Positions 27,958 to 35,837 of a DNA stretch of 64,000 nucleotides are shown in pieces. The notes under the pieces are model-generated. The model was not told where the DNA came from and made no database searches. It saw only the letters and a list, made by a program, of their open reading frames with translations. The DNA is from Ignavibacteriaceae bacterium (GTDB taxonomy: Bacteria > Bacteroidota > Ignavibacteria > Ignavibacteriales > Ignavibacteriaceae). The stretch covers positions 1 through 64,000 of the forward strand of contig JACAFB010000002.1 of assembly GCA_013388545.1 (NCBI GenBank), given 5' to 3'. Each line of letters begins with the position of its first letter. Within the stretch, counting starts at the first letter, position 1. Position numbers and translations under genes: made by a program.

Positions 27958-27988
27958 TTGGAAATCTATTGTTCAATATCTATATTTG
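27958..27988 (+). promoter_or_regulatory. Candidate Bacteroidota-type promoter upstream of tRNA-Leu
   Basis: TTG (27958-27960) - N20 - TATATTTG (27981-27988), matches TTTG-N19-21-TAnnTTTG. Confidence 0.6.
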
Positions 27989-28011
27989 CACGCTAAAATA
28001 AAGAATTTGAT

Positions 28012-28100
28012 GCCGGGGTGGCGGAATTGGTAGACGCACAGGACTTAAAATCCTGTGGGAACTTGTTCCCGTGCCGGTTCGAGTCCGGCCCTCGGTACCA
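28012..28100 (+). tRNA. tRNA-Leu (anticodon UAA), CCA encoded
   Basis: GCCGGGGTGGCGGAATTGGTAGACGCACAGGACTTAAAATCCTG...GGTTCGAGTCCGGCCCTCGGTACCA; class II tRNA with variable arm; anticodon loop CTTAAAA. Confidence 0.97.
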
Positions 28101-28275
28101 GATTTTTCAAGCTTCTTGAAAGGCGAATATTTTTCTGATTGTTTGTTCGCCAGTCGAAGAAAAATGTACTGAATAATCAAACGCTCCTGACTCATTCTTT
28201 AGTTAATTGGGTTTAGGATGTTCTGATTTTTTATAGAGATTGAAAGCTGATAATTTATTAGTTAATTAAGTTATT

Positions 28276-28349
28276 GGGCTCTTAGCTCAGTTGGTTAGAG
28301 CGTCTGTTTGACGTACAGAAGGTCAAAGGTTCGACTCCTTTAGAGCCCA
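28276..28349 (+). tRNA. tRNA-Val (anticodon GAC)
   Basis: GGGCTCTTAGCTCAGTTGGTTAGAGCGTCTGTTTGACGTACAGAAGGTCAAAGGTTCGACTCCTTTAGAGCCCA; cloverleaf closes; anticodon loop TTGACGT. Confidence 0.97.
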
Positions 28350-28389
28350 CTTATCGGAGTATTCTCCGTTTTTTTTTACAAATTAGTTT

Positions 28390-30327
28390 ATGAACGAAAA
28401 AATTAAAATAAAATTTCCTGACGGTGCAGTTCGTGAATTTGAGAAGGGTATTACTCCTCTTCAGATTGCAAAGTCAATTTCTGAAAGACTTGCTGGTGAT
28501 ACTCTCGCAGTCAAAGTTAATGGTGTTGTTAAGGATTTGCATCGTCCTTTGAATGAAGATTCTGAGATCAGGTTTTTATTGTTTGATGATGAAGAGGGAA
28601 AGGAAGTTTATTGGCATTCTTCTTCCCATCTGATGGCACATGCAATAAAGTCTCTTTTTCCGGAAGCAAAATTTGGTGTCGGCCCTGCTATTGAAAATGG
28701 CTTTTATTATGATTTCGACATCAATAAAAAACTCGATGAAGAGGATCTTCTTAAAATTGAAGAAAAGATGGAAGCTATTGCCAAAGAGGACAATTCCTTC
28801 TTGCGTACTGAATTATCTAAAAACAGCGCTATTGATTTTTTCAGGAAACAGGATGATCAGTACAAGCTTGAAATCCTGAGTGAACTTGACGATAACAACG
28901 AAGTAATCAGCATCTACAAAGAAGGTGATTTCACTGATTTGTGCACCGGTCCCCATCTTCCTTCAGCAGGGAAAATAAAATATGTTAAGCTATTGAGCGT
29001 TTCGGGTTCTTACTGGAGGGGTGATGAAAAGAATAAGCAGATGCAAAGAATATATGGCATTTCATTTCCTAAAAAGAAAATGCTTGATGACTATATCCTG
29101 ATGCTTGAAGAAGCTAAAAGAAGAGATCATCGTAAGCTTGGCAAACAACTTGATCTGTTTAGTGTGCACGAAGAAGCCGGAGCCGGCTTAATTTACTGGC
29201 ATCCCAAAGGAGCCCGCATCAGGGTTGAGATTGAAAACTTCTGGCGTAATGCACATCTTGAAAATGGTTATGAAATTCTTTACTCGCCACATATGGGCAA
29301 AAGCTGGCTTTGGGAAACCAGCGGCCATCTGGATTTTTATAAAGACAGTATGTATGCAGGAATGAAAATCGATGAACAGGACTATTATATCAAACCTATG
29401 AATTGTCCCTTTCATATTATGATATATAAATCTCATCTTCGTTCCTATCGGGATTTACCATTGCGCTGGGCTGAGTTAGGTACTGTTTACAGGTACGAAA
29501 AAAGCGGGGTTCTTCATGGATTACTCAGAGTCCGCGGGTTTACTCAGGATGATGCTCATATTTTCTGTACTAATGAACAAATTGAAAATGAAATTCGGCG
29601 AACTCTTAATTTTGCAAGAATGATTCTCGGCACCTTCGGCTTTGATCAAATGAATTTTTACCTGGCAACAAAACCGGAAGAATCAGTGGGTGCTGTTGAA
29701 CTGTGGGATAAAGCAGTATTATCATTGAAAAAAGCTCTTGATGCTGAAAACCTTAAGTATGAAATCGATGAGGGTGGTGGTGCTTTCTATGGCCCTAAAA
29801 TAGATATCAAAATTAAAGATGCTCTCGGAAGGGAATGGCAGTTAAGCACAATTCAATTCGACTTTAATCTTCCCGAGAGATTTGATCTTCACTACATTGG
29901 TGAAGATGGTAAAGAACACAGACCTTTTATGGTTCATCGTGCCCTGCTTGGATCTATTGAAAGATTTTTTGGAATTTTAATTGAACACTATGCCGGTGAT
30001 TTTCCATTATGGCTTGCACCTGTTCAGGCAGTAGTTATTCCGGTTTCACAAAATTTCTCTCAGTACGCTGAAATGATTCATCAACAACTGGTTTCCGAAG
30101 GAATAAGAAGCCACTTTGATCAGAGAAATGAGAAAATCGGATATAAAATAAGAGATTGGGAAACGCATAAAGTTCCTTATATGATTATTGTCGGTGAAAA
30201 AGAAAAATCGGCAAACTCGATCTCGGTTCGCCAGCATCGAAAGGGTGATCTTGGGAGTTTTCAGACCGGGGAGTTTATAACTAAATTAAAATCAGAAATT
30301 GAAAACAAATTAATACTAACAACTTAG
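28390..30327 (+). CDS. thrS: Threonyl-tRNA synthetase
   Basis: ORF 645 aa; TGS domain, HSSSHLMAHAIK, YIKPMNCPFHIMIYK, class II aaRS motifs. Confidence 0.98.
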   Translation: MNEKIKIKFPDGAVREFEKGITPLQIAKSISERLAGDTLAVKVNGVVKDLHRPLNEDSEIRFLLFDDEEGKEVYWHSSSHLMAHAIKSLFPEAKFGVGPAIENGFYYDFDINKKLDEEDLLKIEEKMEAIAKEDNSFLRTELSKNSAIDFFRKQDDQYKLEILSELDDNNEVISIYKEGDFTDLCTGPHLPSAGKIKYVKLLSVSGSYWRGDEKNKQMQRIYGISFPKKKMLDDYILMLEEAKRRDHRKLGKQLDLFSVHEEAGAGLIYWHPKGARIRVEIENFWRNAHLENGYEILYSPHMGKSWLWETSGHLDFYKDSMYAGMKIDEQDYYIKPMNCPFHIMIYKSHLRSYRDLPLRWAELGTVYRYEKSGVLHGLLRVRGFTQDDAHIFCTNEQIENEIRRTLNFARMILGTFGFDQMNFYLATKPEESVGAVELWDKAVLSLKKALDAENLKYEIDEGGGAFYGPKIDIKIKDALGREWQLSTIQFDFNLPERFDLHYIGEDGKEHRPFMVHRALLGSIERFFGILIEHYAGDFPLWLAPVQAVVIPVSQNFSQYAEMIHQQLVSEGIRSHFDQRNEKIGYKIRDWETHKVPYMIIVGEKEKSANSISVRQHRKGDLGSFQTGEFITKLKSEIENKLILTT

Positions 30328-30338
30328 AGAGGTATAAC

Positions 30339-30881
30339 ATAGCACAAAAAGAAAGCGTCAGGGTTAACGAAGAAATTAAAGCCCCTAAAATAAGGGTGAT
30401 TGATTCAGATGGTTCACAATTAGGGATATACACAGTAAAAGATGGATTGAGACTTGCAGAAGAAAGAGGACTTGATTTGGTTGAAATAGCTCCCCAGGCA
30501 TCTCCTCCGGTTTGTAAAATAATTGATTTCGGTAAGTTTAAATATGAACAGCAGAAGCGGGAAAAAATTCAAAGAAAGAATCAACAGATTTCACTTCTTA
30601 AAGAAATCCGGCTTCACCCAAACACTGACGTTCACGACTTCGAGTTCAAGCTTAAACACTCAGTCAACTTTCTTGAAGAAGGAAACAAAGTAAAAGTTGT
30701 TGTAATGTTTAAAGGAAGAGAGCTTGCATATACTGAACAGGGCGAGGAACTTTTGAATAGGTTTATAGAAAGAACTCAGGATGTTTCAAAACTTGAGTCA
30801 CCTATCAAAATGGAAGGCCGGAATATGAGTATTATACTTGTGCCTTCCAGTAAAACTAAAAGCAAAAAAAAGCAACAATAA
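30339..30881 (+). CDS. infC: Translation initiation factor IF-3, apparently starting at AUA
   Basis: In-frame extension upstream of the tracked GTG (30396): ATA GCA CAA AAA GAA AGC GTC AGG GTT AAC GAA GAA ATT... = (I/M)AQKESVRVNEEIKAPKIRVIDSDGSQLGIY; SD-like GAGAGG at 30327-30332; in-frame stop TGA at 30300-30302. Confidence 0.92.
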   Translation: MAQKESVRVNEEIKAPKIRVIDSDGSQLGIYTVKDGLRLAEERGLDLVEIAPQASPPVCKIIDFGKFKYEQQKREKIQRKNQQISLLKEIRLHPNTDVHDFEFKLKHSVNFLEEGNKVKVVVMFKGRELAYTEQGEELLNRFIERTQDVSKLESPIKMEGRNMSIILVPSSKTKSKKKQQ

Positions 30882-30896
30882 TAACAGGATTCATAT

Positions 30897-31088
30897 ATGC
30901 CTAAAATGAAAAGCAATAAAGGTGCAAAAAAAACCTTTAGGGAAACCGCAGGAGGGAAGTATAAACGAAAGAAGGCTTATAAAAGTCATATACTTACTTC
31001 CAAATCAACAAAACGCAAAAGAAAATTAAGACGCGCAACTCTTGTATCTAAATCAGAAGAAAAGCGCTTAAAGATAATGCTTCAATAA
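30897..31088 (+). CDS. rpmI: 50S ribosomal protein L35
   Basis: ORF 63 aa; [45 protein letters not shown]. Confidence 0.97.
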   Translation: MPKMKSNKGAKKTFRETAGGKYKRKKAYKSHILTSKSTKRKRKLRRATLVSKSEEKRLKIMLQ

Positions 31089-31106
31089 TGAGAAAGGTTA
31101 GTATTT

Positions 31107-31454
31107 ATGCCAAGATCAAAAAATAAAGTTGCTTCGCACAGAAGAAGGAAAAAAGTATTAAAAAGAGCAAAAGGTTACTGGGGTGCACGAAGTAAAGTAT
31201 TAACAGTTGCTAAAAATGCTGTTGATAAAGGTTTGGTTCATGCTTATCGTGACAGAAAAAATAAAAAGCGTTCATTCCGCCAGTTGTGGATTGCAAGAAT
31301 AAACGCCGCAGCCCGGTTAAATGGAACCACTTATTCAAAGCTTATTTCCGCTCTTGAAAGCAAAGGCGTTGTAATCAACAGAAAAATATTAGCCAGCCTT
31401 GCTGTTGATAATCCTTCTACCTTTGCTGACGTTGTGAAATTTGCATTAAATTAA
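31107..31454 (+). CDS. rplT: 50S ribosomal protein L20
   Basis: ORF 115 aa; [73 protein letters not shown]. Confidence 0.98.
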   Translation: MPRSKNKVASHRRRKKVLKRAKGYWGARSKVLTVAKNAVDKGLVHAYRDRKNKKRSFRQLWIARINAAARLNGTTYSKLISALESKGVVINRKILASLAVDNPSTFADVVKFALN

Positions 31455-31459
31455 TTTAC

Positions 31460-31501
31460 ATACCCCCTCAGAGCTTTTATTGAAACGAGGGGGTATTTTT
31501 T
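31460..31501 (+). terminator. Rho-independent terminator between rplT and pheS
   Basis: Perfect 10-bp stem ATACCCCCTC / GAGGGGGTAT, 17-nt loop, followed by T-run. Confidence 0.85.
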
Positions 31502-31516
31502 AAATTCAAGATTAAT

Positions 31517-32530
31517 ATGCTTACTGATAAAGCCAACAGCATAAAGTCCGAATTCGAAAAAGAACTTTCTTCTGCTAAAACACTGGCCAGTCTGGAAGAA
31601 ATCAGAATAAAGTATCTTTAAAAAAACGGATCTGTAACTCAACTCTTTGAAGAGTTAAAATCAATTCCTAAAGAAGATAAACCTGCAATCGGTAAAATTC
31701 TGAATGAAGTCCGATCTTCAATAACTGATCAGTTCGAAAAATTAAAAACCGAAATTCAAAAAACTGAGTTATCCGGTTCATCAAAGATTGATCTTACTTT
31801 GCCCGGGACAAGAAGAGAAATCGGAAGCAAACATATTTTAACTCAAACGATGGATGAAATTAAAAACATATTCAAGGGTTTGGGATTCTCTGTTGTCGAA
31901 GGTCCTGAGCTTGAATCAGATTATTACAATTTTGAAGCGCTTAACTTTGCACCTGATCATCCTGCACGTGATATGCAAGACACTTTTTTCGTTAGTAAGG
32001 ATTTCCTTCTTCGAACGCATACAACTCCGGTCCAGGTAAGAATTATGGAGAAGCAGGCTCCTCCGGTTCGTGCAATTATGCCGGGAGTGGTTTACCGCAA
32101 TGAAGCAGTTAGCGCCAGAAGCTATTGTATGTTTCATCAGATTGATGGTATTTATGTGGATACTGATGTGACATTCGCAGAATTAAAAGGAACTTTGGTT
32201 TCCTTTGCTCATCAGTTCTACGGAGCTGATTTGCAATATCGTTTCAGACCAAGCTTCTTTCCCTTCACAGAACCAAGCGCTGAAATGGATATCACTTGCT
32301 ATTTATGCAAGGGTAAAGGCTGCAAGGTTTGCAAGCAAACCGGATGGCTTGAAATTCTTGGCTGTGGAATGGTGGATCCAAACGTCTTTAAAGCAGTCGG
32401 ATATGATTCCGAGCTTTATACAGGTTATGCTTTCGGAATGGGTATAGAAAGAATAGCCATGTTAAAGTATGGAATAACTGATATCCGGATTTTCTTCGAA
32501 AATGATATCAGATTTCTTAAACAGTTCTAA
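31517..32530 (+). CDS. pheS: Phenylalanyl-tRNA synthetase alpha subunit, interrupted by in-frame TAA at codon 35 (31619-31621)
   Basis: Same frame from ATG 31517: MLTDKANSIKSEFEKELSSAKTLASLEEIRIKYL*KNGSVTQLFEELKSIPKEDKPAIGKILNEV...LTLPGTRREIGSKHILTQTMDEI...; the ORF track only shows the part from TTG 31799. Confidence 0.93.
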
Positions 32531-32544
32531 ATCGGAGAATATAA

Positions 32545-34950
32545 TTGAAGGTATCTCTTAACTGGTTAGCTGATTACATTGATTTAACAGGAATTTCTGT
32601 GGATGAGATTGTTCACAGATTAACCATGTCGGGGCTTGAAGTTGAAGATTTAATTAATCAACGTGAGATCTATAAGGACTTTGTTGTAGGCTTCGTAAAA
32701 GAAAAAAAGAAGCATCCTAATGCAGATAAGCTTTCGGTTTGCATTGTAAATGATGGATTAAATGACCTTCAGGTAGTTTGTGGTGCCCCGAATGTTGAAG
32801 CTGGTCAAAAAGTTGTATTTGCACCTGTTGGATGCACAATTCCCAAAGGAAACTTCAAGCTTTCAAAAGCTAAAATCAGAGGTGTTGAGTCATTCGGAAT
32901 GATCTGTGCTGAAGATGAACTTGAATTAAGCGATGATCACTCCGGAATAATGATACTTAATCCGGAATTAAAAGAGGGAACACCTGTTACTGAGGCTTTA
33001 TCTCTTAACGATGTGATTATTGAAGTAGCGATAACTCCAAATCGTCCGGATGCTCTTTCACACATCGGAATAGCAAGAGATCTTTCTGCTTTGTTTAACC
33101 GGGAGATGAAAGTAATTTTTCCTCAAACCAAAGAATCAAAAACTGCTGTCACCGGTTTTGCTTCAGTTGAGATTTTGGATCAGGTTAATTGTCCAAGGTA
33201 CGTTGCCAAAGTTGTTAGAAACGTTGAGATAAAAGATTCTCCTGAATGGATGAAAAAAAGATTAATAAACATAGGGTTACGTCCAATCAATAATTTAGTT
33301 GATGTAACTAATTATGTTATGGCCGAATTTGGTCAACCGCTTCACGCATTCGATTTAAAGCTACTTGCAAAAAATAAAATCGTTGTAAGAAGTACAACAG
33401 AGAAATCAAAATTCACAACTTTGGATTCGAAAGAAAGAGAATTACCTGCGGGTACATTGATGATTTGTGATGGCGAAAAGGAAGTTGCGATTGCAGGAGT
33501 TATGGGAGGCGAAAACTCGGAGATCAAAGCAGATACGAAAGACATATTGATAGAAAGTGCATACTTCAATCCCTCAAGTATTCGCAGAACATCAAAGTCA
33601 TTAATGCTAAGCACAGAATCTTCATATAGATTTGAAAGAGGAGTTGATCCGTCCGGAACCAGAACAGCAGCAGAACGAGCTGCTCAGTTGATCGCCGAAG
33701 TCAGCTGTGGTGAAATACTTAACGGAGTTATTGATGTTTATCCTTCAAAGATAGAAAGCAAACTGACCAAACTAAGATACTCACGAATTACTAAAATACT
33801 TGGGTACAGTGTTCCTGAAAATAAAATTAAACAGATACTATCCCGGTTGGGATTTGAAATTGCTGAAGAAAAAGCAGATGAGCTTCTGATAAAAATTCCA
33901 ACTTTCAGGCCTGATATTGAGCGTGAGATAGACTTGATTGAAGAGATTGCAAGAATTGATGGTTATGATAATATACCCGCTGTACCGAAAATTTCTGTTT
34001 CACTTGATAAAAAGTACGATGAATCTGAGTTTAGCGATAAGCTCCGGAATATTGCTACAGGCTTAGGATTATATGAACTTGTGACAAATCCTCTTCAAAG
34101 TGAAAAAACTTCATCATTGATTGGAAAAAGAATTCAGATTCTTAATCCTCAAAGCTTTGATATGAATAATTTAAGAACATCTCTGATTCCGGGAAATCTG
34201 ATGGTTATATCTCAAAACATAAAATACGGTGAAAAAGATTTAGCCCTTTTTGAAATCGGAAATGTATTTAACAAAAAAGTTGAGAACGATATAAAGAGCT
34301 TCGAAGATTTCGATGAAGATTCAAAGATGATTATTTCGCTTACGGGCAGAATCAATAAAAAATCCTGGAATACTCCTGAAAAGTTTTATGATTTCTACCT
34401 GCTCAAGGGAATTGTTGACGATTTTATCTCTAAAATTCTTCTTGACAATGTTTCAATTGATTTATATAATAGCACTGAAAATAGTGTTTATGAATTTCAG
34501 CTAACAAAAAGCTTGAATAACAGGATACTTGGGGCTGGCGGTAAAATTAAAAATAATGTTCTTAAACAATTTGATATTGAGCAGGATGTCTTCTGTTTTG
34601 AGTTTGATTTGAATGTGCTGAGGGACATTCCTTCTTCACAGAAGAAATTCAAAGAACCATTGCGGTATCCTAAGGTTAACCGTGACTTCGCTTTCATTTT
34701 TGAGAAGAGCATTTCTGCCAAAGAAATTACAGACTTTATTCAATCCGAAGGTAATGAATTATTAAAATCTGTAAAATTATTCGATTTATTTGAAAGTAAA
34801 TCATTAGGCGAGAATAACAAAAGTCTTGCGTTTGCTTTGGAATTTTATTCAGAAGAAAGAACATTAACTGAAGAGGAAGTTGAAAAAGAATTTAATCGCC
34901 TCATTGAACTAGTTTGTAAAAAATTTAAATCAACACTCAGAGGAAAATAA
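32545..34950 (+). CDS. pheT: Phenylalanyl-tRNA synthetase beta subunit (TTG start)
   Basis: ORF 801 aa; MKVSLNWLADYIDLTG, VVCGAPNVEAGQKVVFAPVG, ITPNRPDALSHIGIARDLSALF. Confidence 0.98.
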   Translation: MKVSLNWLADYIDLTGISVDEIVHRLTMSGLEVEDLINQREIYKDFVVGFVKEKKKHPNADKLSVCIVNDGLNDLQVVCGAPNVEAGQKVVFAPVGCTIPKGNFKLSKAKIRGVESFGMICAEDELELSDDHSGIMILNPELKEGTPVTEALSLNDVIIEVAITPNRPDALSHIGIARDLSALFNREMKVIFPQTKESKTAVTGFASVEILDQVNCPRYVAKVVRNVEIKDSPEWMKKRLINIGLRPINNLVDVTNYVMAEFGQPLHAFDLKLLAKNKIVVRSTTEKSKFTTLDSKERELPAGTLMICDGEKEVAIAGVMGGENSEIKADTKDILIESAYFNPSSIRRTSKSLMLSTESSYRFERGVDPSGTRTAAERAAQLIAEVSCGEILNGVIDVYPSKIESKLTKLRYSRITKILGYSVPENKIKQILSRLGFEIAEEKADELLIKIPTFRPDIEREIDLIEEIARIDGYDNIPAVPKISVSLDKKYDESEFSDKLRNIATGLGLYELVTNPLQSEKTSSLIGKRIQILNPQSFDMNNLRTSLIPGNLMVISQNIKYGEKDLALFEIGNVFNKKVENDIKSFEDFDEDSKMIISLTGRINKKSWNTPEKFYDFYLLKGIVDDFISKILLDNVSIDLYNSTENSVYEFQLTKSLNNRILGAGGKIKNNVLKQFDIEQDVFCFEFDLNVLRDIPSSQKKFKEPLRYPKVNRDFAFIFEKSISAKEITDFIQSEGNELLKSVKLFDLFESKSLGENNKSLAFALEFYSEERTLTEEEVEKEFNRLIELVCKKFKSTLRGK

Positions 34951-35265
34951 TTGGTTGACCTTACTAAATATGAAGCACTTTTAGATGATCTCACTATAAT
35001 TGAGAAGCAGATTGCTGTGCTGAGCAGCAAAAACAAGGATACTTTAAGGCGCAACCTTGAACTGGAGGAAGAGCTTTCAGAAGTGAAAAGAGAAAAAGCT
35101 TTAATGAGTGAAAAAATCAGTGCTCTTGAGAAGGAGTTGGAAAGAATTAAACTCGAAAATGAGCATTTCACAGGGAAGAGTGTTTTAAGTATTCAGGATG
35201 CTGAATTGCTTAAAGCCAGAGTTAGGGATCTTATAGAAAAATTAGATTTTCATCTAAGTTCTTAA
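34951..35265 (+). CDS. Small coiled-coil protein upstream of zapA
   Basis: ORF 104 aa, heptad-rich; position immediately 5' of zapA. Confidence 0.65.
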   Translation: MVDLTKYEALLDDLTIIEKQIAVLSSKNKDTLRRNLELEEELSEVKREKALMSEKISALEKELERIKLENEHFTGKSVLSIQDAELLKARVRDLIEKLDFHLSS

Positions 35266-35297
35266 AATATTGTTAGTATGATGGTTTAAGATAATTT

Positions 35298-35594
35298 ATG
35301 TCCGAAAAAAAGAAGCTGAAAATAAAAATATTTGATAAAGAATATTCTTTATTGGTCGAAAATGAAGAGATTGCTAAAGAATTAGCGATTTATGTAAATA
35401 AAGTTATGGAAGAAAACAAAGAAGATTTGCCAGATCAACCAGCACAAACTATTGCGATAATTGCTTGTTTAAATATTGCTTACGATCTCTTTATGGAAAA
35501 GAACAGGAACCGTGAATTTTTTATTCAGACCAGCGAAAAAGTCAAAAAGCTGAAGCTTCTTTTAAACGAACCTGAACTATCTGACCCATCTTAA
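35298..35594 (+). CDS. zapA: Cell division protein ZapA
   Basis: ORF 98 aa; KLKIKIFDKEYSLLVENEEIAKELAIYVNKVMEEN...QTIAIIACLNIAYDLFMEKNR. Confidence 0.88.
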   Translation: MSEKKKLKIKIFDKEYSLLVENEEIAKELAIYVNKVMEENKEDLPDQPAQTIAIIACLNIAYDLFMEKNRNREFFIQTSEKVKKLKLLLNEPELSDPS

Positions 35595-35604
35595 AATTTC
35601 ATTG

Positions 35605-35807
35605 CCGCTCTGTCAATTCCGGACTAAATGAAAAACTAACTCAAATCAATAGGGAGTTTGACTTACGGCGCGTAACACAGGCCTCATTCAATTGCTTTGC
35701 AGTTGAAATGCTTTGCAGCATCAGTGGAAGTGAGAAACGTTCGAGCAGATTCCCACATTGGCGATTTAAATGAGGTTTTTCTGCGTCTTGGCAATTGACA
35801 GATGCGG
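35605..35807 (+). ncRNA. ssrS: Probable 6S RNA
   Basis: ~203-nt non-coding gap directly downstream of zapA; long terminal stem CCGCTCTGTCAATT...AATTGACAGATGCGG followed by TTTT; syntenic with zapA-ssrS in many bacteria. Confidence 0.65.
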
Positions 35808-35837
35808 TTTTATCAGACACCATACACCGGAGGATAT

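Noticed and set aside
27980-28195. Minus-strand ORF 71 aa (…EGRTRTGTGTSSHRILSPVRLPIPPPRHQ…)
   Set aside because: It is the antisense of the tRNA-Leu gene, a well-known spurious translation.
30396-30881. infC starting at GTG 30396 as in the ORF track
   Set aside because: GTG is internal to the conserved IF3 N-domain; conserved upstream residues are in frame back to ATA 30339.
31611-31630. Programmed frameshift at TTTAAAAAAAC in pheS
   Set aside because: The heptamer-like slippery run is suggestive, but the reading frame is the same before and after it, so a -1 or +1 shift would not restore PheS.
31799-32530. Short pheS starting at TTG 31799 taken as the true gene
   Set aside because: Upstream frame from 31517 is clearly PheS coiled-coil sequence; the short ORF only reflects the in-frame TAA.
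35641-35823. Minus-strand 60-aa ORF across the zapA-rny gap
   Set aside because: No recognisable protein features and it overlies the probable 6S RNA.
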